This document shows positions 22,195 through 34,372 of a stretch of 64,000 bases of DNA, in pieces; the stretch's first letter is position 1, and each line of letters begins with the position of its first letter. Source of the DNA: Datisca glomerata. Taxonomy: Eukaryota > Streptophyta > Magnoliopsida > Cucurbitales > Datiscaceae. A program made the position numbers and the translations under genes. The notes below the pieces were generated by a model that was given only the letters and a program-made list of their open reading frames with translations, had not been told where the DNA came from and did not search any database. The DNA is taken from contig QANY01008140.1 in assembly GCA_003255025.1 (NCBI GenBank), positions 1-64,000 on the forward strand, given 5' to 3'.

Positions 22195-25100
22195 ATGTCG
22201 CTATTCCCACTCCCAACTATTTTAAACTCGAACAAACTTAGTGGTGAAAATTACGTGGATTGGAAATGTATCTTGATATCGTGCTGACGGTAGAAAAGCA
22301 CAAGTTCATGCTCAACACCCATTGCCCCCTTGAGCCTATTGCTGAATCGAGTCAAGAGAAAAATGATGCTTATGCTTCTTGGTTGCGTTCTGATGAGATA
22401 GTCATATGTTATATATTGGCTTCTGTTAGCAATGTGTTGCAACAATAGCATCAGAACATGAAAACTGTCGTTGATATGATGTTTAACATCACCGAAATGT
22501 TCGGAGATTAGGGTCCTTAAGTCAAACAGGTTGTTATGCGAAACTTCATGAACTGCAGGATGAAACCTGAAACTTCTGTCAGAGAACATATGATGTCGAT
22601 CATCAGTTATCTGAATGAGATGGAGATCATGGGTGCTGAAGTAGATTACGAGACATAGGTTAATATGATCCTTGAGATTCTCCCTGCACTTTTGAGAACT
22701 TCAAACTTAATTATTCGATGAATAAGTTGAGGTACTCACTTTCTGAGCTGATGAAGGAACTGCAAGCTACTGAGACCCCATTTCTGAAGGGAAATAGGAA
22801 GATTGGAGGGGAAAACTTTACTGAAAGTAAGCCTTCCACCTCTGGCGTAAAAAAGAAACACAAGAGAGATCTGAAGAAGGGTAAGAAGAAGAACTCAAAA
22901 GCTTTGAAAGGTAAGGACAATGAAAAAGTGAACAACTTGAAAGATAAGTGTTATCATTGTGGAGCCGCTGGCCATTTGAAACAAAACTGCCCAGATTATC
23001 TCAATGACTTGAGATCTAAAGGTATAGTGCTTGTTATTGAGGCCTGTTATGTGGCTGACTCTACTTTTTCATCGATCGTAGACTCTATTGCTACTAACCA
23101 TATTTGTTGTTCCCTGTAGGGGTTCAGGAAAATCAGAAAGCTTGACGAGGGCTAGTTCAACTTTCGTTGAGGAAATTGAGTACTAGTATCGACTGTATCT
23201 ATGGGAACTATTAAATTGTTATTTGATAACATTTTTATGGTTTTACGTGATGTTTAGTCTATCCCAGTAACTAGTTTAATTGAGCAAGGATTCAATTTAA
23301 ATTTCATTGATAAAGAAATTTGTATTTTTAGAAATGACTAACTTCTATTGTACGTTTAATAAATAAAATTTTTATGTAAAACCAATAGTTCCAATAATAT
23401 GTGACACTGAAGTGAATGTTGATTCACAAAGGGATAGTAAATGGTTGAAGTCTGACTCAACCGATCTAACTTTCTTGTGGCACTTATGTCTTGCCCACAT
23501 TAACCTAGACAGGATTAAAAGACTTGCAAAGGATGATCCATAGCAAACTTTAAGTGTGAGATCACTACCCATATGTGAATCCTGTATAGAAGAAAAAATG
23601 ACTAAGATGCCATTTTCAACGAAGGGTAAAATAACCACTCAATGCCTCAAACTCATACATAGTGATGTATGTGGACCATTGAATATCCAAAGAAGAAGAG
23701 GTTATGAATACTTTGTAACCTTCACTGATGACTACTCACTTTTTGGACATGTTTATCTAATGCACAAAAAGTATGAAACCTTTGAAAAGTTCAAAGAGTA
23801 CAAAGCTATGGTCGAAAAGAAATTAGAGAAACAAATCAAAACACGATGATTTGATCGTAGTAGAGAGTACTTGCTAGGAGAGTTCAAAGAGTATAAACCT
23901 ATGGAGCCTCGACGTAGTGGGAGGGTTGTGATAGCCTGACAGGTACATGTCTTATGCAGATGCCTTAACAGTAGTCTCAGATACGGATCATGATGAACTT
24001 GTTTCCTGCTCACATGCCATGTTTGATCCTGATACAAGCTTATGGCAAGAAGTCATAAATGTTAAGATACATTTGATGTACTCCAACGAAGTCTTGAAAC
24101 TTGCAGATCCTCATGAAGGGGTAAAATCTGTAGGGTGTAAATGGATCTATAAAAAAAAAAGAGGTCTGGATGGGAATGTGGAGACATTCAAAGCTAGGTC
24201 AATAGCCAAGTGCTACACTCAAAAGGAAGGTATAGACTATGAGGATACCTTTTCACCGATAGCCATGCTTAAATCCATCTAAATTCTCCTGTCCATTGCT
24301 TCTGCTCTCAATTATGAAATCTGGCAGATGGATGTCAAGATTACTTTTTTGAATTGCAATCTTGAAGAGCGCATTTATATAGCTCAACCAGACGGGTTCA
24401 TGGAGAAAGGCCAATAGGGCAAGGTTTGCGAACTACTGAAGTCCATTTATGGACCTAAGCAAGCGTCACGGTCGTGGAATATTAGATTCGATAAATCTGT
24501 TAAGAACTTTGGTTTTAAACATTTAGTGGATGAGCCCTGTGTGTATAGGCTGATACACGAAGGAAATGTGATTTTTCTAGTCTTGTACGTAGATGATATT
24601 CTATTCATTGAGAATCATGTAAAAAAATTATCTGATGTCAAGATTTGGCTTGTAAAAAATTTGATATGAATAATCTTGAAGAAGTTGTCTTTGTCCTAGG
24701 TAGTCAGATCTTTCAGGATTGGAAGAATAGACAATTGACATTGTCTCAAGCATTCTATATTGATAAGGTGATGGATCGCTTCATATACAAGACTCCAAGA
24801 AGGGATATCTTCCTTTCAGGCATGGACTCAGCTTCTCCAAGGAGCAGTCTTTCAAGACTCCTCAAGAAGAGAAAGACATGAGAGATTCTCTTAACCTCAG
24901 CTGTAAGAAGTCTTATGTATGTGATGCTTTGCACTAGGCCAGATATCTGCTATGTCGTGGTGTGGTGAGTCATTCCTAGTCTAATCCTGAAATCGAGTAT
25001 TGGAATGTCATCATACATATCCTTAAGTATCTTAAGAGAATAATGAACTGCATGCTTGTGTATTCAGGTACTGACCTGAATATGACAGGGTATACTGATT

Positions 25101-25546
25101 CCAATTTCCAAGAAGACAAGGATTCTAGGAGGTCCACTTCAGGATCGGTGTTCATCCTGAACAGTGGAGCAGTTATATGGAGAAGTATAAAACAATCTTG
25201 CATTGCTGATTCTACCATGGAAGATGAATATGTGGCAGCTTGTGAAGCTGTTAAGGAGGCTGTATGGCTTAGAAAGTTCTTCAAGACTCTGAAAGTTTTT
25301 TCAGAAGCTGACAAGCCCATGACACTTTATTTCGATAACAGTGGGGTTGTAGCAAACTCGAAGGAACCAAGGAGTCACAAAATATCCAAGCACATAGAGT
25401 GTAAATATCATTTGATAAGAGAGATTGTTCTACATGGAGATATTGTAGTTACACACATATCGACGGTAAAAAACCTGGCAAATCCATTCAAGAAGACTTT
25501 AAGCAGTAAAGTTTTTGATGGTCATCTGGAGGGTATGGGGATATGA
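22195..25546 (+). pseudogene. Copia gag-pol polyprotein, internally deleted
   Basis: The gag start at 22195 (MSLFPLPTILNSNKLSGEN) shifts frame after YVDWK, and later stops occur. A zinc knuckle CYHCGAAGHLKQNC lies at 22951-22992. The integrase zinc domain and core begin at about 23450 (HLCLAHIN..R, CESCIEEKMTK, DVCGPLNI, FVTFTDDYS). The core breaks at GEFKEYKP and joins directly to EPRRSGRVV near 23900, so roughly the second half of integrase is missing. Reverse transcriptase follows ([16 protein letters not shown] at about 24589) with stops. Ribonuclease H runs 24975-25545 (YTDSNFQEDKDSRRSTSG, SCIADSTMEDEY, SKHIECKYHLIRE). It cannot give a full polyprotein. Confidence 0.88.
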
Positions 25547-25581
25547 GATTATACATGCCTACTTTAGTCCAAATGGGAGAT

Positions 25582-27413
25582 TGTTGGAATTATGTCCAAA
25601 AAGTATGGTGTAATAGCTATTTATGAGTATTTAGTTATTTCTCAGACATGTTGTATTACTGAATTTAATGAATGAATGAAAGTTTTTCTATAAATTAAAG
25701 TGTGTTTATAATCTACTCAAGTCATGAAACTATTGTCAACGTAAGAAGAATAAAGACAGAGGGGTCTTCGAGATAAACTCTTTTGAAATAGTTCAGAATG
25801 ATATTCACAGTCTTAGGATCGACTGAACAATCAAGTCTGATTACGACTGTAAGTATGAACCAAAGGATGACAGTCTTGAGGCATGGGAGTGGAGACTCTG
25901 ACGGTTGACCTAGGCATATTATGGAACATGTTGAATAGACCAGTAACAAATTAGTTTAGAGCAAAACCGTTTACCTAGCTCTAAATCTAATTGTTACACT
26001 TTAAGAGTATTTTCAAAATTAACTTTATCCTGAGGTGAATACGAAGCTTGACTTAGTTACTTGCAGTCTTTGATATGCCAAATGAGTGAGTTCAAATTTC
26101 TAAACAATACCTCGGCTGTTGGGATAGTAGTTCAACTATGTTGGAGTTACGTGATTCACAAATATAGAAATTCGTGGTTAGATTGCGAAAACAACAATAT
26201 CACATCATGCATTATTTATGGGTGTGTGATTAAATTAACTTGGCCAAGTATTCAAGGAAATGAGTCATTGAATAAGACTTGTGAATTGTATGAGACAATT
26301 CACTGTTATGTCTTTCTTATTCACAATAAATAAATGAGTTAAAAAAATAATAACATGACTAAAATGGACTCTTGTTACTGATATTCACGAAGGGTAATAT
26401 GTTAAAATATTATGTGGACCGTGAAATAAAAGTATTTATTTACACCAAAAGTAAATGTAGCGCGCATGAATCGAGAGTTGATTCGACATCAAACTTATAG
26501 TGCAATCGTACGATGTCGGGATTAAATAAGTCAATAATTTATGGAGATAAATCCATCGGGTATTTGAATCCTATAGCTTTATTCATATGGGTCCATTCGG
26601 TCTCAGGAGTAGCTCATCAGGACAGGAATAAAGAAACAACATCAGTAGGAACAAAATGTGTTTTGAGCTAAAGTGTATTTTCTGAACCCATATGTGATGA
26701 GTGGTGCTACTTTATTAGTGAAGAGTAATTAATTGATGTTCAAATTAATTAATTTATTATTATTTAATTATTGAATAATTAGTAAATAAGAGAAATTAAT
26801 TAATTAATTGATGGAGATCAATTAAAATTTATTAATTTGGATTGATGAATTTAGACACAACATTGATTCTAGGGAGATATACAATTTTCGGCAATAATAA
26901 AGAATAAAAGGGTGAATTTCCCAAATTACATACATATGGAATATATGTAAAAATTCTAAAATTATTATATAAGGGATAGCATTAGGGTTGCCTCCCTAAC
27001 CTAAGTGTGTTGACACAACCCTAATCAAACAGAGCAGAAAAAAGTTTCTCTCCCTCCTATTGCTTGCCGCCGAAATCACCAGAGGAAGAGAAAAAAATAA
27101 TTTTCTTCCTCAGTTGTTTTGAGAGCCCTCACTCAGTTGTTATTGGTGTAAAGACTGATTCGAATTTAATGAAGAACGAAGAACACAAGATGAATAATAG
27201 GATTTCACCAAATCAGAATTTCTCTGATACAAGAAATATATAAAATTGTTTCTACCTCTTTTGAATACGTTTAACTTAATATGTATAATCGTTTGTATGG
27301 TTTTAGTATTTAATATGATTAAATTCGTTGATGAGAAATTTTTTTGATATTCCGTCCACGAACCGTTCGTGGTTCAATGATTTTTTCCTCAAACTTTAAA
27401 ACCTGATCCAAGA
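25582..27413 (+). repeat. 3' LTR of the nested copia element
   Basis: The LTR follows the polypurine tract at 25571-25581 and begins TGTTGGAATTATG. It is AT-rich with a GA/CT-rich segment near 27040-27130. It ends at the CTTGG target duplication. Confidence 0.82.
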
Positions 27414-27418
27414 CTTGG

Positions 27419-27645
27419 TCGTCACCTTCGGCGGGTAATGGTGACTTTGCGCTCGGGGTTGATGGAGCTTTCCTTGCGCTCTTATTCCTATTCTTCCATG
27501 AGCTCGGGTGGGTCTTGTGCATCCCGAGCTCTATAGAGGCTGACCAGCCGAGGTCGGTTCCGCTCTTTTCTTGGCGCATTGAGTTTTCTATTGTGGCGCA
27601 ACACGTGTCATTGTGTCATTGAGGGTTAGGAAAACGCCTATAACA
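27419..27645 (-). repeat. 5' LTR of the gypsy-type element, second part
   Basis: The sequence resumes the LTR interrupted at 18336 and aligns with about 13640-13867 (GACTTTRCGCTCGGGGT, CTTATTCCTAT, TGTGTCATTGAG). It ends ..TAACA at 27645, followed by the TATAA duplication. Confidence 0.85.
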
Positions 27646-27650
27646 TATAA

Positions 27651-30600
27651 TATAATCATTTGTTTTGACACATACATTATTTTTTATTGTGAATACAAAT
27701 TGAAGAAAATGTATTTTTACAAGAATAGTTCATCAAATCATTCTACCTTAACATAAAATAGACCAAAGGCAGTCTCAAATGAAATTCAAGAAACTGTCCT
27801 CTGAAATATTCAGCTTCATATTGATATCGATACTGCAGTTCTTTTCTAGAAAGTTTTTTTGGTGTCATTACAAAATTTAATTACACTAATTTTATATTTA
27901 TTGTATATGCACATCGCAGATTAAAATAAGATATAATCTTGTCTTTGTAAAATTGCTCCATATATACACAAAATAACTAGGCCATTGCAGCAAAATAAAG
28001 AAGAAACTAGCTCAATATTTATCATTTTGCACAAATGGCCGAAATATAAAGTGACCCACTAACAAACCCTAACAGATTTAATGATAAGATGAATCTACCC
28101 TTAATAATAAAAAGAAGGACAAAGGAACTCCACGACATTAGCTGCAAAAATATCTCAAGAAAATATTTGAAATCTCCATCACAAAACTAAATCGCAGTAA
28201 ATTGATGCGAATCTACATCTAACAACGCAACATTCTGGAAAAATCACAATTATAGTTGAAATTTCAGTTTTCATTTTCTTATGTAATATTATATTATAGG
28301 TAAGTTTTTGTGCTTGCGATTTAGGCTTAATCTGAAGTTCATGCCTTATTTTTTTATTGTTATGAGCTTTTTCTGAGTTTATTTGAGTTTTTTTTTCATG
28401 AAACTGACTTAGGATACCTATTTTTCGAGTTAGCAGTTAGTCTCTATGTTTTACTCTATTTTTTGGAGGCAAACCAATGTATTTTCTATATTCTGTAGAT
28501 TTCTCGTACTTAAGATTTGTTATATGGTATATTACTATATACTCTGCATACATGATTATATACTATATAATTATATACTACATAATTACATTGTATGTCA
28601 TCGTAACTTATTGATTGTTATTATTATTTTTTCCTTAAATACAACATGACTAATAATCTATAGTTCGTCTTTATGATGCAGACAGATGAAGGGAGAAATT
28701 GAAGTCAAGTTTGTTATGCCAATGAGAATGTCTAACGCTATGTTTAGTAGCAATGTTAAAACTTTCAATAGTATATATTCTTATACACATAGTATAGTAT
28801 CGTATATGTAGAAACTATTATTCAAGTATCATAAAGATCACGCATTTTACAATGATAAAGTTTTATATCAATCATTATAAAGTTAGTATAAATTCTCAAA
28901 TCATTTCAATCCATCATTTAATCATAAAATAAAGTTATTCATTCAAAATTATATATAGTATATATTTATGTACTTGTAGTATAAGATCATATACCCATCA
29001 CTTGAAACATATTTATGAAACATTATACTCATCATCATAAAATCAGTATCAATTTTTAAAATCATTTCAATCTATACGTCTATCATAAAATAATATCATT
29101 CATTACAAAATTCATATATATAATCAGAAGTTTACTATTTATCATCATATCAAAAATATCCATTATAATTGTCATGTAAACTATGAGTACATATATATAT
29201 ATATATATATTGTCAGTAAAATTATATACAATAAGTACATAGTTATAATAAAAATTTGTTTCATGATGTATAAAATAATATTCTATGAGTGCATAAATAT
29301 ATACTATCAGTATATAAATATAAATATTATCTACAATTATATGCATATAGTATATAATATATTATATGACATTAATTAAGAAAATCTGCAGAAAATAAAA
29401 ATTTATATTCCTATCACTGTTAAATTGCAGAAAACGTAAATAAAACTTGAAATCCCTAAAATCTAAAACTAGATATAACATTCAAACTCATACTCTTGAA
29501 CAATTTTACAACAAAATGTCGTAAAAGAGAAACTCAAACCAAACAATTTTGACCTCGAGACGACACTAAAATGAACAAAGAAATATATCATGTTATTTAT
29601 ATTATAGATATGACTAAATAATGAATTGGAGAAGAAGATCAAAAGGCCGAAATCATAAAAGCTTAAAATATACTATACAATTGACGTATAAAGGAAGAAA
29701 AACACAAAGAAATTGCGAAGAAGAAGGAAGAAAAGCCTAAAACAAAAAATCAGTTATAACAAGGACATAAAAATAAAACAACAAAGAGAATCTTAATCAC
29801 ATAATTTTTATCTCCTCAATTTCCATTATATATGCAAAGTAACAAAAAAAGGACATTAAAAAAAGTAATATTTAAACTAGGTTAAATACTTAATTTTCCT
29901 TTTTTTATTTCATTTTTCAGATATCTTCAATAGGTGTCTAACATGGAGGTGCCTTTCAAGAGGTACCATGTAGGCAATTTTGCAACTGCTGCTTGTGTCT
30001 GTTCTAGACAGTCACAAGTCCAACATTTTTTACTATTTAGGCAGTTACACTAATGTCTATATAAGTCATTTTTGTGGGCATTATTGGGGTTAGAAATTTT
30101 CGATTCATCGTTAGAAATTTTCGATTCATCAAGACCATATATCTGAAACACAAACTCTCTGGTTCGTCAAGAGAGATAATATTGTTGTGCTTAAGATACT
30201 GTTGTATCCTGAAGACAGACATCCATGACTGTGAGCACCAACTGCAGGGACGATACTATTTTAGCCCATTGCACTATCTGCAAGCCTTGGTCTAAGTTTT
30301 CTCTGTAATTTTGTTTCTATGTATTATGTATATATTTTGTGTATTACATTGTTATTATTAATTAAGTATATCATTAATTTTCTTACAAGGAGTGCTTTAA
30401 GCTCAGTTTCATCAAAATTCGTGATCAATTTGCTGAAATCATATGATATTTAAGCCCCAATTTTGATGGCTTATGTAGCATGTTATCGTTTCTTTAGTAC
30501 ACTGATGAACATTTAATATGGACTACTAGATTCACGTTTTGAAAGTTAATCATATTTTAGGACTACTTTTAATACCATGTACGTGAATTTTTACATACTA

Positions 30601-31300
30601 CCTATTATTGGCCGAATGTGTGACCGTTTAACACATGTATTATACTTATCGAATAATACTTCATATTTTTCTCGTATCCGAGTCAACTAACTATGTTATG
30701 AACTTTTTCGCTGGTAAAATGAAACTAGAGATGATGTTATCGTGTAGTGTTTGAAATTAAACGAGGTGTCCTTGTAATCAAGGCAAACTATAAAAGGGAT
30801 AGATCTAATGTAATTTACACTACATAATAATTTAAAAAATCTTCATAATCATGAAAAACCTAATCCTAGTGTTTGATTAATTCCCATCTAATTTTGTTTA
30901 TGGTAATACTTAATTGACCTAATCTTAGTCCTTAAAATTCTAATTAGCTACGAGAGATGTAATTAATCGATGAATTAAATGTTGAATAAATTGCTTGTAA
31001 AAAGGGCACTTTCTGCTCTAAAATAGATTTAGATCTATGTGACTAAAGTGAAGAGATGTATTTAATTGACCTAATTTTATTCATTCCTTTTCTTTCTCCT
31101 TTTATCATTACAATATTACCCCTCAATTACCAAGATTCCATGGAGCCAAATGTGAAGAGATGTAGATCATGTGGATCTAATTGGGGAGGGGAGGGGGAGG
31201 AGAAATTCATTATAGAAATAATTAATTTCTTTATTGAAAGAGAAATACAATCTTAAACTCTCTTTAATTATTAAGAGTTTTTATTCATCACCACCACCAG
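27651..31300. other. AT-rich intergenic spacer downstream of PR-4 copy B
   Basis: No gene is recognised in this 3.6 kb. It holds a diverged duplication of about 160 bp (AAATCATTTCAATC..ATCATAAAATAA near 28899 and 29060) and an (AT)n run at about 29190-29210. A possible transcription unit near 29930-30300 is listed separately. Short frames here are low-complexity Ile/Tyr translations. Confidence 0.55.
29930..30310 (+). other. LTR-like or promoter-like segment
   Basis: The segment has a hairpin (CTTGTGTCTG..CAGTCACAAG at about 29994-30018), a TATATAAG motif at about 30056, and a perfect 21-bp tandem duplication (GTTAGAAATTTTCGATTCATC at about 30088-30129). Then GAGAGATAATATTGTTGTG leads into GTATCCTGAAGAC. 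This order of TATA box, repeat and leader resembles the U3/R of a small copia LTR or TRIM. Ends and a second copy were not found. A non-coding RNA promoter is another reading. Confidence 0.25.
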
Positions 31301-31308
31301 ATAATATA

Positions 31309-33047
31309 TTAGTCACCGCAGTTGACAAACTGGTAGTTGACAATAAGATGTCCTCGAGCATAACCTCTTCCATCAGTGTCAATTTGCCTGAACACATTCA
31401 CATCTAAATCAAGTCCTCCATTGCTGCACTGATCTACTATTCTTACTGTCACTTGTGCTCCTGTTCCGGTGTTCGTCACCTACATCCATGCAATATCCAT
31501 TCATTTTTTAGCTCCCATTTTTTTTCTTATTTGATCTCTAATTTCATTTATTTTTGTCTTTCTTCTACTTTTTTGTTTGAGATGACGCTTTAAATTGTAA
31601 TATAAAATTGCTATAGTGTCAAAATTGCCTCATATAACTGTAATATAGATATGAATCACCATGATGATCAACACGTACTATTATGATCTAGAAGTATTAG
31701 GATTTTCGCATCATAGTTAAAAATCTTAAGTTTGTAGTTTACGCCTGATGTTGAATCACACATACACTATATCACTATATCAATCAATTCATATCATAGT
31801 TATGAGTATGAGATGCGTCATAGTGCTATAGATAACTATTTTTTTAAATAAAAGCAAGACAAAATTAAAATTATGCCGACCCTTATACATATTTAATTAC
31901 ATCCCATCTTAGTCGAATTGGAGGAAAAATTTTATAGTGCTTAACGAATAATTCTATAATGACAAAGTCTTAGCCAAATTACACCTAAGACTAAGCGGTG
32001 TGTGTGAATTATTTATTGGTTTGATATTTTTACACAGTTTTTATGATAATCTTACCCATTAATTAACAATCAAATTGACTGATGGCTCCAGAATTACTCA
32101 TACTTTGACTAATTCACAAGCTAATTAGAAAAGGTCCCCTAAATGGATGGGATGAAGCCTTCATCTAATAGTTTAAAACATAAATTAAAGAAAAAATTAC
32201 ATTTTACCTCCTCAAATTATCACATTTTAAATTTTAAACTTTAAAATATTACAGTTTAAATCTTAAACTATCTGAAAATTCAGAATCTTAACCTTGTATA
32301 TAATTTGGTCTGCTAGACTATAGTTTTGTAACAAAACAATGTCATCTTTCCTTATTTGAGACAACGTCATTTTATCTATTAAGGATAAAATAATCAAGAA
32401 CGACGTCATCTCAGATAAAAAAAATGACGTCGTCTTGTTAAAAAACTAACTTGTAGTAGACAAAGTTACATCTAAAATTAAAATTATGAGTTTCAGATAG
32501 TTCAGAATTTAAACTGTAATATTTTAGAATTTAAGGTTAAAATGTCTATTAATAATAGTTTGAATAGGTAAAATGTAGTTGCTCTGAAATAAATTAGTAT
32601 TGGAAAAATTATACATACCCTCAAGCACTTGCCACAAGAAGCCTGACCACGAGGGCCGACAGGGCCACAAAAGGCAGTCCAACCATACTTACTGCGCCAT
32701 GACAAAGGCTTATTAGCATCCCATGTTGAGCAATAAGCACTCACTGCATTCAAATCCCATCCATTTTGCTGCGGGTTATACAAATGATACGTGGCTCTCA
32801 CATTCGAAGCGCTTTCCCCTCCGCTGCTTCCTCCACTTCCATCGCCCGTCTTGCAGTTGCTCTGGCAATTTTTAGAAGAGGAGCAGTAGTCATCAGTTGA
32901 ACCACAATACCCATACTGACTACAACAGAGGTTGTTTGCACATAATCTTCCACCAGCTTGTCTCCCACATTGTTGAGCATGAGTTGCACTTGCCATAAGG
33001 CAAATGCATATCATGATCAATACCAAACATGGTCTTATTTTTCCCAT
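31309..33047 (-). CDS. Pathogenesis-related protein PR-4, hevein-like with barwin domain (copy B, intact)
   Basis: PR-4 proteins are secreted or vacuolar defence proteins; the hevein part binds chitin, and family members with the barwin part have nuclease and antifungal activity. Exon 1 is 32619-33047 (143 codons, phase 0, donor GTATGT) and exon 2 is 31309-31479 (acceptor TAG before GTG). Together they encode 199 residues with no stop. Residues 1-24 are a signal peptide ending THA. The hevein domain has eight Cys (27, 36, 41, 42, 48, 55, 61, 65) and the SQYGYCG chitin-binding core. A Gly/Ser hinge at about 68-79 follows. The barwin domain (about 80-199) has all six Cys and the [14 protein letters not shown] end. 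The protein stops right at that motif, so it lacks the C-terminal vacuolar propeptide seen in many hevein-type PR-4s. Secretion to the apoplast is inferred. Confidence 0.95.
32197..32583. mobile_element. Long-TIR MITE in the intron of PR-4 copy B
   Basis: The left arm (about 32197-32285) and right arm (about 32485-32583) are inverted copies of roughly 85-90 bp, sharing TACATTTTACCT, AAAATATTACAGTTTAAA and CTATCTGAAA. The centre carries complementary GACGTCATC and GATGACGTC-type words. It has no coding sequence. A target duplication was not recognisable. It lies within the intron, so splicing removes it. Confidence 0.75.
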
Positions 33048-33120
33048 TTTAATAGTTCTCTCAAGTTCTTCCCTTCTTGTTTTTGAGTTTGCATATGTTA
33101 TGTTGGCTTAAATTTGGGGT

Positions 33121-33129
33121 TTATTTATA
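33121..33129 (-). promoter_or_regulatory. TATA box of PR-4 copy B
   Basis: TATAAATAA on the minus strand lies 74 bp before the ATG. Copy A has the same motif at the same distance, which supports its role. No confident defence-type W-box cluster was identified by eye. Confidence 0.65.
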
Positions 33130-33440
33130 GGATTGGAGCAAGTAAGGTAGTTCGTACAATAAATAGACTCCTTAATTTGTTGAAACAGTCATGGAAGGGA
33201 ATAGCATCTTGAATATTGAATATGTTTGAATAGTCTCAACTAGTATGCAAGCTTTGACCCAATAAAATGTGGCCTACATAATTACACAAATGTTAGGCAA
33301 AAAACTAAAGAATATGGAAATGTAACATAACACTCACGTTATCTACCATTCAAATCTATTTATTTTCATTAATGTTAGTTGTTAAACAAATGACTAAGTA
33401 AGTTAGAATAATTGGTTAAGTCACAAAAGTATAAAACACT

Positions 33441-33496
33441 TTTGGACCGTCATTGTCAATATGTCTACTTTGGACCATTATTGTCAATATGTCTAT
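33441..33496. repeat. 28-bp tandem duplication upstream of PR-4 copy B
   Basis: Two adjacent near-identical copies of TTTGGACC(G/A)T(C/T)ATTGTCAATATGTCTA lie about 400 bp upstream of the start codon. Only a few bases differ. Confidence 0.75.
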
Positions 33497-33499
33497 TTA

Positions 33500-34250
33500 T
33501 AAATCTATCTAAATTAATTTTCAACCGACTGCAATAAAAAAGACATGTACCAATCTTTTGCCACTTGGATGTGGACATATCTCTTTATTAAATGCACTTA
33601 GATTGAAAATGATATGATCAGAACCGATTTGGATTATCAAATTTAGACGGTTAATTTTTGTGACAGTCTACAACAATTGTTCATGAGGATCGAGAAAAAG
33701 TTAAAAATATTTTTTAAATATTTTTAAGCCGACTTGATCGTTCTGTTGTGAACAAATGACCCGGATCGAATATGTTTAGCTGATAAGGAGAGAAAGTGGA
33801 TCTTATGAGAACTTGTAACAGATTAGAGGCATGAAGAATGTATTGAGAGAATTAAAAAATTCAAAGGCCAAATGAAATTGAGTGTAAAATATAATTAGCT
33901 TATAAAATTAATTGAACATGACAAAAGATATACCTAATTGGATCAGGTCATTACAACAGCAAAGACAAAGGGGAAATAGTTCAGTAGGTCTTCCTCAAAG
34001 AGATCAGCTCAACGCCACTGCAGGTCGGAGCTCTCTCAGCTCAACGCACACTGAGATAGCATCACACCCCCTCTCCGCCCCAGCCCCTCAGCCCCATCAA
34101 CTAGCCATTAAGTGTACATACTTGACACTAGTCACATAGTTGTCATTATTAACGTCATATCTTCCACTGTATGTGAATATCTCTTATACAGTTTTTCAAG
34201 GTAAATCAAATTTTTCTCTAAAATTATTTTGTCCAAACTCTTTAAGATCG
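33500..34250. other. Spacer upstream of PR-4 copy B, no gene seen
   Basis: The stretch is AT-rich with a short frame at 33912-34139 that starts MNMTKDIPNW and is rich in Gln/Ser. It has no known domain and no homologue recognised, so it is treated as chance. Confidence 0.45.
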
Positions 34251-34256
34251 ATAAGT

Positions 34257-34372
34257 TAGATTAGTGTAATTGGTTAAACTCCTACACTCATTCTTTAGAG
34301 GTTATGAGTTCAAGTCATATTCTCTCATTATCTTTAGAATTTGTAATGTAACTTTGATAAAAAAAACTCTTC
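34257..34372 (+). mobile_element. tRNA-derived SINE-like unit
   Basis: TAGTGTAATTGG (34262-34273) fits the Pol III box A, and GAGTTCAAGTC (34306-34316) fits box B, with tRNA-like spacing. A ~55-bp unrelated tail follows and ends in a short A run (TTTGATAAAAAAA). This organisation is that of a plant SINE. A decayed tRNA gene is the alternative. No target duplication was established. Confidence 0.45.

Larger units (their letters stand above)
18337..27413 (+). mobile_element. Ty1/copia LTR retrotransposon nested in the gypsy-type LTR
   Basis: The element starts TGTTGGAATTAT (18337) and ends CCAAGA (27408-27413), a mutated CCAACA. It is flanked by CTTGG at 18332-18336 and 27414-27418. The 3' LTR (25582-27413, 1832 bp) is preceded by the polypurine tract AAATGGGAGAT. 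The 5' LTR keeps only its first ~370 bp (18337-18706), because another LTR fragment replaces the rest and the primer-binding site. Gag-pol is present but dead. The insertion postdates the gypsy-type element that it interrupts. Confidence 0.88.
13112..27645 (-). mobile_element. Non-autonomous gypsy-type LTR element, split by a nested insertion
   Basis: Two 756/757-bp direct repeats form the LTRs: 13112-13867 and 17807-18336 joined to 27419-27645. Both outer edges are flanked by TATAA (13107-13111 and 27646-27650). Read on the minus strand, the LTR runs TGTTATAGG to TAAAACA. It is followed by GTTGACGCTATTTGTGGGA, resembling the TTGGCGCCGTCTGTGGGA junction of plant Tat/Athila-type gypsy elements. 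A polypurine tract (AACTGGGGGCAAC) precedes the other LTR. The internal region is about 3.9 kb and has no recognisable pol, so it must have used enzymes supplied by another element. The LTRs differ at many sites, so it is old. Confidence 0.82.

Noticed and set aside
25571..25581. Independent regulatory site
   Set aside because: AAATGGGAGAT immediately before TGTTGG is the polypurine tract of the copia element.
34257..34330. Functional tRNA gene
   Set aside because: Box A and B are present but no complete cloverleaf with paired acceptor stem could be drawn by eye.
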